Shown here piece by piece: positions 32,271 through 38,076 of a stretch of DNA of 38,076 nucleotides. A program made the position numbers and the translations under genes. Positions within the stretch are counted from its first letter, which is position 1, and each line of letters starts with the position of its first letter. The stretch comes from Treponema sp. (GTDB lineage Bacteria; Spirochaetota; Spirochaetia; Treponematales; Treponemataceae), in contig JAKSTK010000005.1 in NCBI GenBank assembly GCA_024402615.1, positions 1 through 38,076 on the forward strand, in the 5' to 3' direction. The notes under the pieces were generated by a model, which saw only the letters and a list, made by a program, of their open reading frames with translations, was not told the DNA's origin and did no database searches.

Positions 32271-33917
32271 ATGGAAAAAGAAGAAGAAAAATCTAAAAAA
32301 AGTTCCCTGTTACGCTCTGGACTTATACTCTCCCTTATGACATTAGCATCCCGAATCATGGGACTTATACGCGAAGTAACAAAAGGTAAATTCCTTGGTA
32401 CAGGAATGCTGGCCGATGCTTTTACAACCGCATTTATGGTACCTAATCTGTTGCGTCGTCTTTTTGCCGAAAATGCTATTTCCGTAGCTTTTATTCCGAC
32501 TTTTAAGGGATACCTTGCAAAAGGTGATGATCCTGAAAATAAAAAAGAAACTCAGGAATTTATTAAAGCTACATTAACTTTAGTAACTTTCCTTACTGCC
32601 TGTGTAGTAATTATTGGTATTCTTATTGCCCCTCTGATTACTTTGATTTTCTGTAAAGCGCCTGTTGATTCTTCTGCTGCAAATTATGCAGAAGAGTTTA
32701 TAGCTTATACCCTCAAGAAAACTGAAATCACTCTGCTTACAAGAGTTATGTTCCCTTATTTGTGTTTGATTTCTATTGCAGCTTTCTTCCAGGGAGTATT
32801 AAACGGCTGTAAGATTTTTGCTCCTTCTGGTTTTACTCCTGTTTTATTTAATGGAATTATTATTGCGGCAACTTATGCACTTTCTCCATTAACTTCAGAT
32901 CCTGCTCTGGCAATGTCTATTGGCGTTGTAATCGGTGGTGTAGTTCAGGCAGTTTTCCAATGGCCGTTCCTTAAACAAACCGGCTTCAAAGCAGGATTTA
33001 CAACCTTAAAGAAAACCTTTTCAAATCCCGGAACACGAAAAGTTATTGCACTGATTGTTCCAACCATTATTGGTATGGCAACTTACCAGCTTAATGACCT
33101 TGTTTCTACGGGGCTTGCAAACAGAGCCGGTGAAGGTATTGCCGCTTCTTTGCAGTACAGCTTAAGACTTCAGGAATTGATTCTTGGAATCTTTGCCGTT
33201 TCTATTGGAACAGTAATACTGCCTGACATGGCTGGACTTGCAGCACAGGAAAAATGGGAAGATTTCAACGCTATGCTGATTCAGTCAATTAAAATTATGA
33301 CAATGATTTCTATTCCTGTAACTGCATACTCTTTAATTTATGGACAGGATTTAATTTCGTTGATTTTCAAAACCGGAAAGTTCAGCGATGAATCGGTTTT
33401 AATAACCCTTGGTAAATTCCGATGGCATATGGCAGGGCTTTTGTTCATTGCCTTAAACCGTGTAATTTCTCCTGCTTTCTATGCACAGAAAAACACAAAA
33501 CTTCCAACTCTGGCCGGAATTATCAGCTTTATTTCTAACATTATACTTGCTTTGATTCTTGTAATGACTCCAATGAAAGGTGACGGAATTGCCTTAGCTC
33601 TTTCACTGGCAAGTCTTGTAAATACTGTTTTCCTGTTTATCTTCATGAAGAAAATGAATTCTTTTGATGTAAAAAAGGTTGTAAAAAACAGTCTGCTTTA
33701 CGGATTAAAATTAATAATTCTTTCGGTAATTGCGGGAGTTCCTTGCTGGTTCTTAAGACCAGTCCTGATTAATGCTTTTGCAGGTCACGGAAGATTAATT
33801 TCCAGCGGATTACCAGTTGCCATCTCTGCAATTATCTTTGCAATCATTGGAGTTGCAGAACTGATAATTACAAAAGATGAAGTGGTAATGGTAATAATCC
33901 GCAAGTTTAAAAGATAG
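32271..33917 (+). CDS. murJ: Lipid II flippase MurJ
   Basis: 548 residues, MATE/MOP superfamily, about 14 TM helices. It flips lipid II across the inner membrane for peptidoglycan synthesis. The family's N-terminal signature is present: LASRIMGLIREV, then LADAFTTAFMVPNLLRRLFAENAISVAFIP. Later LQYSLRLQELILGIFAVSIGTVILP is also diagnostic. The frame is open 240 nt upstream, but that part lies in the divergent cyclase gene. ATG 32271 gives the normal MurJ start (short charged MEKEEEKSKK before TM1) and fits the promoter. It ends 2 nt from the convergent caspase-like gene. Confidence 0.95.
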   Translation: MEKEEEKSKKSSLLRSGLILSLMTLASRIMGLIREVTKGKFLGTGMLADAFTTAFMVPNLLRRLFAENAISVAFIPTFKGYLAKGDDPENKKETQEFIKATLTLVTFLTACVVIIGILIAPLITLIFCKAPVDSSAANYAEEFIAYTLKKTEITLLTRVMFPYLCLISIAAFFQGVLNGCKIFAPSGFTPVLFNGIIIAATYALSPLTSDPALAMSIGVVIGGVVQAVFQWPFLKQTGFKAGFTTLKKTFSNPGTRKVIALIVPTIIGMATYQLNDLVSTGLANRAGEGIAASLQYSLRLQELILGIFAVSIGTVILPDMAGLAAQEKWEDFNAMLIQSIKIMTMISIPVTAYSLIYGQDLISLIFKTGKFSDESVLITLGKFRWHMAGLLFIALNRVISPAFYAQKNTKLPTLAGIISFISNIILALILVMTPMKGDGIALALSLASLVNTVFLFIFMKKMNSFDVKKVVKNSLLYGLKLIILSVIAGVPCWFLRPVLINAFAGHGRLISSGLPVAISAIIFAIIGVAELIITKDEVVMVIIRKFKR

Positions 33918-33919
33918 AA

Positions 33920-36460
33920 TTAATAAGTAAATAAATCTACCAGTGTATCTAATGGAGTTCTGGCTGTAACACTGAACAGGAAGCCGGCTCCATTAACACT
34001 TGTAAATTCCAGACCAAGATTTGCACCAACCGCAAAAACATTGGATGAATCAAGAACATATTCAATTCCTGGTCCAAAAGTAAATCCAAAGCCATTTCTC
34101 GAACAAATTTTAGCTTTTGCAAAACCATACAGTTCCAGATAATCGCCATTAGAAAGACGATAAGTTACCCCACCGCCAATAATTCCACCAGCACCAATAT
34201 TAGGAGCTGGAGATTCCCCAATATATTCTGCGTTCTCATTATAAGGATAAGTTACAGTTCCTACAGTTGCAAATGGTCCAGCAAAGAAATGATCACCTAT
34301 AGCAAAGTTCCAGCCCAATTCCAGACCAAAAGTGCCTGGAGTAGAAAGAGCCAGTGCTGCAGTCAATCCTTCAATTGGTTCCTGAGTACCACCCCAGTAA
34401 TCCAATTTTCTGTTGAAATCCTCTTTGCGTTCCTGTCGTTCTCTTTCTTTTTCAATTGAAGCCAGGTGTTTTTCATTCTGGCGGATTCTTTCTTCTTCTG
34501 CCTGTTCATACTGTTTCTGACGTTCAGCTTCTGCTTTACGGTCTGCTTCTACCTTCTTCTGATAAGCAGTATACATTTCGGAAATTGTTTCCAGCTTTGA
34601 CACAGGATCCCAGGTAATTTGAGTTGGAATTGAAGTAATTTTCTTTGAATTTACAAGGTGAGATTTTTCAATATCATCAGAATCAGAATAATAAACCTGA
34701 ACCTTTGTAGCATTGAAAGAATATACAGAATCTTTTCCTGCAACAGGTTTAATTGTGTATTCATAACGAACATCAAAAAGACTGCGAAGTTCTGGATCTC
34801 TTAACTGGAAGTCCAAAGCTTCAACCTTATCCGGATAATCATCTGCATCATAATTTGGATTTTTAATTCCAGAAATGCCTGAATATGACAAATCAATTTT
34901 TGTATTTACCAGTGACTGATTATTAAAGAGATTTGAGATTACAACAATTGTCCATTTGTTTGTACTTCCATCAAACTGATTTACAACTGCAAAGCGAGCT
35001 TCGTCCAAAACAGAGCTTGCTATATAAGTTGCTTTTTGCAAAGCTTTACGGTTTGTATCAATTGCATTCAGTAAAGAGGTTTCTTCTTCTCTGATTGTGT
35101 CGTGATAAAGTTTTTCATTAGCGGCTTTTTCTTTGTCACATTCAGCCTTAATTGCAGCAATTTCTGCATTTCGTTTTTTAATTGCTTTATCAGTTAAATT
35201 TCCAGCGTTATCCTTATCAATAATTGAAACTTCTCTAGTTAAAACTTCCTGAATTTTTTCATCATAAATCTTTTCTGTTGCTTTATCTGCCGCAATAATT
35301 TCAGCTAAGGCAATCTTACGGATTTCCTGAACACGAGCTATATCTGATTGAATCTGTTCAATTAATGATGTAGAACTCTGCTGTTTAGCCATCATTGCCA
35401 GTTTTTCTTTCTTTAATTTTTCTGTCTGCTTTCTAAGCTGTTCAGTTTCTGCACGAAGTTTTTTATCTCTTTCGGCCTGTTCCTTTGCCTTCTGTGCTTT
35501 TTCTTCTGCATCGGCTTTTACACGGGCCCGCTGATCTTCTGCCGCCTTTACTTTTGCCTGAAGTACCTGCTGTTCAGTTTTATAATCATTTTTCTTTGTA
35601 TTGTCAGTTTCTTTTTTTAAGGAAGCCTCATTTTCTGCCATCTGCTGTTTTAATCTTGCAATTTTTAAGTCAGCAATTGCTTCATTCATAAAATAGAAAT
35701 CAACAGAAGAACCTGTATACATTGGTCTCTGTCGATTTTCAGTTCTGTCCTGAACGATTGTACATACAGAACTGAAAACAGAACTTACAGGAACATTATA
35801 TTTCCCGATTTCTTCGGCCAGTACAGAAGTAAACAGGGAATTCTTTCCTGCTCCACCGTCCGCAGCAACATCTCCTGCCTGTGTAGAAAACAGATATGTA
35901 AAGTTTATGGTTTTAGGAGCATTAATTGCAGAAAGACCTTTTGCAAACTTTTCTTTAGAAGATTTAAAAGGATTATCACGACAGGCATCAAGAATAAAAA
36001 CCTGAGTTTTAGCTTTTACAAAATCAAAAATGCTGTTTACCTTAAAACAGAAAGCTTTTGCTTCTGCTTCTTCCTGAATGCCTGCATCATCAGTACCAAC
36101 AATATAGTTTTCGCTGTCAATTTGAACACCGTGTCCTGAATAATAGAACAGAGAAATAACATCGGTTCCTGCTGCATTTACAATCTTGGAATATTCAACT
36201 ACAGCCTGACGCAACTGAAGATTATTACAATCGGTGTAATAGAAAACTTCAAAAGCACAATCTTCCAGAACTTTTTTTATTAATTCAGCATCTGAAATTG
36301 TGTTATCAAGGGATGATTTTTCATAATTCTGATTACCAATTACAAGTGCGTAACGAGGACGCAAATCACTGGAATTCTTTTCTGCCGCAAAGACAAAATT
36401 TCCACAGACAGCTACATAAGCTGTCAAAAGTAATGAGAGAAGTTTCTTTGATGTTTTCAT
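33920..36460 (-). CDS. Exported caspase-like protein with coiled coils and C-terminal beta-barrel-like domain
   Basis: 846 residues. A signal peptide (about 1-25, ending VFAAEK) precedes a C14 caspase/metacaspase domain (33-260) with the catalytic dyad His110 in FYYSGHGVQ and Cys160 in LDACRDNPF. A Lys/Glu-rich coiled coil follows (260-450), then a beta-sandwich-like region (470-620), a second coil (630-690), and a glycine/aromatic strand-rich C-terminal part of about 155 residues (GLELGWNFAIGDHFFAGPFATVG to DLFTY). The last part looks like an 8-strand-type outer-membrane barrel. So the caspase may face the periplasm while tethered to the outer membrane. The upstream partial gene is its paralogue, 25 nt away. 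Protease activity is inferred from the dyad only. Confidence 0.8.
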   Translation of the reverse strand: MKTSKKLLSLLLTAYVAVCGNFVFAAEKNSSDLRPRYALVIGNQNYEKSSLDNTISDAELIKKVLEDCAFEVFYYTDCNNLQLRQAVVEYSKIVNAAGTDVISLFYYSGHGVQIDSENYIVGTDDAGIQEEAEAKAFCFKVNSIFDFVKAKTQVFILDACRDNPFKSSKEKFAKGLSAINAPKTINFTYLFSTQAGDVAADGGAGKNSLFTSVLAEEIGKYNVPVSSVFSSVCTIVQDRTENRQRPMYTGSSVDFYFMNEAIADLKIARLKQQMAENEASLKKETDNTKKNDYKTEQQVLQAKVKAAEDQRARVKADAEEKAQKAKEQAERDKKLRAETEQLRKQTEKLKKEKLAMMAKQQSSTSLIEQIQSDIARVQEIRKIALAEIIAADKATEKIYDEKIQEVLTREVSIIDKDNAGNLTDKAIKKRNAEIAAIKAECDKEKAANEKLYHDTIREEETSLLNAIDTNRKALQKATYIASSVLDEARFAVVNQFDGSTNKWTIVVISNLFNNQSLVNTKIDLSYSGISGIKNPNYDADDYPDKVEALDFQLRDPELRSLFDVRYEYTIKPVAGKDSVYSFNATKVQVYYSDSDDIEKSHLVNSKKITSIPTQITWDPVSKLETISEMYTAYQKKVEADRKAEAERQKQYEQAEEERIRQNEKHLASIEKERERQERKEDFNRKLDYWGGTQEPIEGLTAALALSTPGTFGLELGWNFAIGDHFFAGPFATVGTVTYPYNENAEYIGESPAPNIGAGGIIGGGVTYRLSNGDYLELYGFAKAKICSRNGFGFTFGPGIEYVLDSSNVFAVGANLGLEFTSVNGAGFLFSVTARTPLDTLVDLFTY

Positions 36461-36485
36461 GTTTCAACTCTTAATAATTAAAAAT

Positions 36486-38076
36486 CTACCAGGCAAATCC
36501 AACGCCGGCGTAAACTTTATGAAATTTATTTAAATAATTATTGAATTCTGGTCCGTTTTTATGAGCAATAAGCCCCATTGTATCAATCTGCCAGTTGTAA
36601 TCACAACCAATAGTAAGATCCATTACTTTAAGCATAATAAAGTCAAAACCTGTTCCAATTTTTCCAGTTGTGAAAAGCTGATTATCTAAGTCTGCACCAA
36701 ATTTAACAAATGGTCTTACAAATCCAAGACGGGCACTGAAACCAGTTTCTAACCCTGCAGAGAAGCTTAAATCATCCTTATCAAATGGTAACAAAACATT
36801 TCCTTCCAAACCGACAAAAGAGAATTTTCCTGTTTTGAAGGTAAGTTCTGCAGACAGAGAATCAATTGAAAGATTTTTAGGATCAAAGCCTTGAAGTGGA
36901 TTTGAAGGTAAATTAACATCAGCAGTTACAATGAGACATCCTCTTCCCTTCTGTGAAATTTCTGTAACAGCAGCTTTAGATGCAGCGGAAGTTCCTGTAC
37001 TTACACGGACAGAACTGTTTTCTGAACCGTAAACTGAAGGAGTTACAGGATGTTTTTTAGCATCTGCTTTTTCTTCTTTTGCAATTCTTTCTGCAATCTT
37101 TTTCTGTTCTTTATCAATTGTCTGTTTAGTACGAACTTCATAAGTTGGATACATTGTAAATGTGACTTTCTTCATGTCATCTGCAGTAACTTTGTGTAAA
37201 ACTTTGCTCTTTTTATCAAGACGAACAATTTCACACTTAACAGGTTCAAATCTGTACTGAGAAGCCCAACTCCATTTTGAGATTTTATAAGTAAGATTTA
37301 CATAGAATACTTCTGTTGTACTGCGGAACAAACTGTCATAAAGTTCTACAGTTTCTGTATATTCAGCAAACTGTGCTTCATTCATCTTACTGATAGGCTT
37401 ATATTTCTTTCCTGTTACATCTGTATAAGAAAGTGGAATTTCCTGTTCAAACAAAGTTGTATAACCAAACAATTCAGAGGTTACAGTTAATGGCCAGGTT
37501 CCTGACTGACCGTCAAAATTTCCAATACGAACTGTTAAGTCATTTGTAAAGGAGTTTGTAGTATAAGTTCCAGCTTCAAGTGCCGAATAAGAAGTCTTCA
37601 ACTGAGACATAGCTTTATCATCAGTAGCCTGAATAGAAGCCTGAAGTTCTTTTCCACGCTGAACTTTATCCTTTTCTGCAGCAGCTCTAACAGCGGCAAT
37701 CTTCTTTTTGCGTAATTCCTGTGCATCTTTTGTTGGATTACCCATACTGTCAGTTTCTGTCATACGATATTCTGCATCTCTGATTTCCTGAATTTTGGCA
37801 TTTGTTTCAATATCTTTATCTTCGTTGTATGCATCTTTTTTATTCTGAATATCTTCACGAATAGCACAAATGCTTTCTTTCATTTGTTCAATTGCATTAA
37901 TTTTTTCTTCTGCACCAACTTTCTTTGAAAGAGTAGCTTTCTGTTCCTGTGCAAGAGAAGCAAATTCTGCTTTAGCACGTTCAATTTCTTCGTTTTCTTC
38001 TGCTTTACGATTTTTTGCAGCTTCTGCCTCTTCGTAAGCACGGCGTTCATCTTCCTGAATTCTCATCTGACGGCGG
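36486..38076 (-). CDS. Paralogue of the caspase-coil-barrel protein, 5' end outside window
   Basis: The frame is open to the window edge (codons before ATG 38066 read RRQ), so the true start is beyond it; about 529 residues are visible. It has a Glu/Lys/Ala-rich coiled coil (to about 160), then a beta region homologous to the middle of the next gene (VRIGNFDGQSGTWPLTVTSELF against VVNQFDGSTNKWTIVVISNLF), a second short charged helix (KEQKKIAERIAKEEKADAKK), and a strand-rich C-terminal barrel-like domain ending YAGVGFAW. A caspase domain may lie in the missing part; this cannot be seen here. Confidence 0.72.
   Translation of the reverse strand, partial: RRQMRIQEDERRAYEEAEAAKNRKAEENEEIERAKAEFASLAQEQKATLSKKVGAEEKINAIEQMKESICAIREDIQNKKDAYNEDKDIETNAKIQEIRDAEYRMTETDSMGNPTKDAQELRKKKIAAVRAAAEKDKVQRGKELQASIQATDDKAMSQLKTSYSALEAGTYTTNSFTNDLTVRIGNFDGQSGTWPLTVTSELFGYTTLFEQEIPLSYTDVTGKKYKPISKMNEAQFAEYTETVELYDSLFRSTTEVFYVNLTYKISKWSWASQYRFEPVKCEIVRLDKKSKVLHKVTADDMKKVTFTMYPTYEVRTKQTIDKEQKKIAERIAKEEKADAKKHPVTPSVYGSENSSVRVSTGTSAASKAAVTEISQKGRGCLIVTADVNLPSNPLQGFDPKNLSIDSLSAELTFKTGKFSFVGLEGNVLLPFDKDDLSFSAGLETGFSARLGFVRPFVKFGADLDNQLFTTGKIGTGFDFIMLKVMDLTIGCDYNWQIDTMGLIAHKNGPEFNNYLNKFHKVYAGVGFAW

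Noticed and set aside
32201-32359. 53-residue N-terminal extension of the cyclase
   Set aside because: It runs into murJ coding sequence; GTG 32200 has AGGAGG at ideal spacing.
1-38076. tRNA, rRNA, CRISPR arrays, insertion sequences, phage or plasmid genes, riboswitches
   Set aside because: None recognised on either strand; intergenic spaces are too short for most of these.

Overview
The window is a dense, low-GC bacterial chromosome segment, and its content points to a spirochaete of the Treponema group, probably a commensal or rumen/gut type. This assignment is inferred from protein character, not from a marker gene. The clues are spirochaete-style lipoprotein and outer-membrane signals, a very large acyl-CoA dehydratase activase fusion, a class III cyclase with a TPR-like tail, and LptC/A/B. 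No rRNA, tRNA, CRISPR array, insertion sequence or phage gene was seen. No gene-free stretch exceeds about 120 bases.

Layout. (1) 1-3563: the 3' end of serA faces, across a bidirectional terminator, a minus-strand three-gene operon. This encodes two paralogous ion-channel-like proteins with RCK domains and a stand-alone cyclic-nucleotide-binding protein. (2) 3641-8889: a plus-strand run of clpS, clpA, a degenerate aminotransferase-fold protein, two small membrane proteins flanking an ASCH protein, and a small outer-membrane barrel. (3) 8996-12765, minus: rny from its own TTGACA-N17-TATTAT promoter, and the lptC-lptA-lptB operon. (4) 12827-16174: a DTW-domain tRNA modification gene convergent with trxB plus a NagZ-like GH3 gene. 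(5) 16195-24383, minus: an envelope operon of an exported protein, a 959-residue TPR protein, an outer-membrane barrel, exbB (apparently frameshifted), exbD and a TonB-like protein. (6) 24430-32200, minus: a 1500-residue acyl-CoA dehydratase activase, and a class III cyclase overlapping a membrane coiled-coil gene. (7) 32271-33917, plus: murJ. (8) 33920-end, minus: an exported caspase-like protein with coiled coils and a C-terminal barrel, preceded by a truncated paralogue.

Themes. Much of the window builds or energises the envelope: Lpt, TonB/Exb, MurJ, GH3 and several barrels. A second theme is cyclic-nucleotide signalling, with a membrane cyclase and a CNBD protein in an operon with two channel-like proteins whose selectivity-filter positions are not GYG. 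A third is gene expression: at least six transcription-unit-first genes have a -10 box 6-7 nt before the ATG and no Shine-Dalgarno, which predicts leaderless mRNAs, while internal operon genes mostly have SD sites.

The best candidates for something undescribed are the split channel/CNBD operon, the tandem caspase-coil-barrel proteins and the predicted leaderless transcription pattern.
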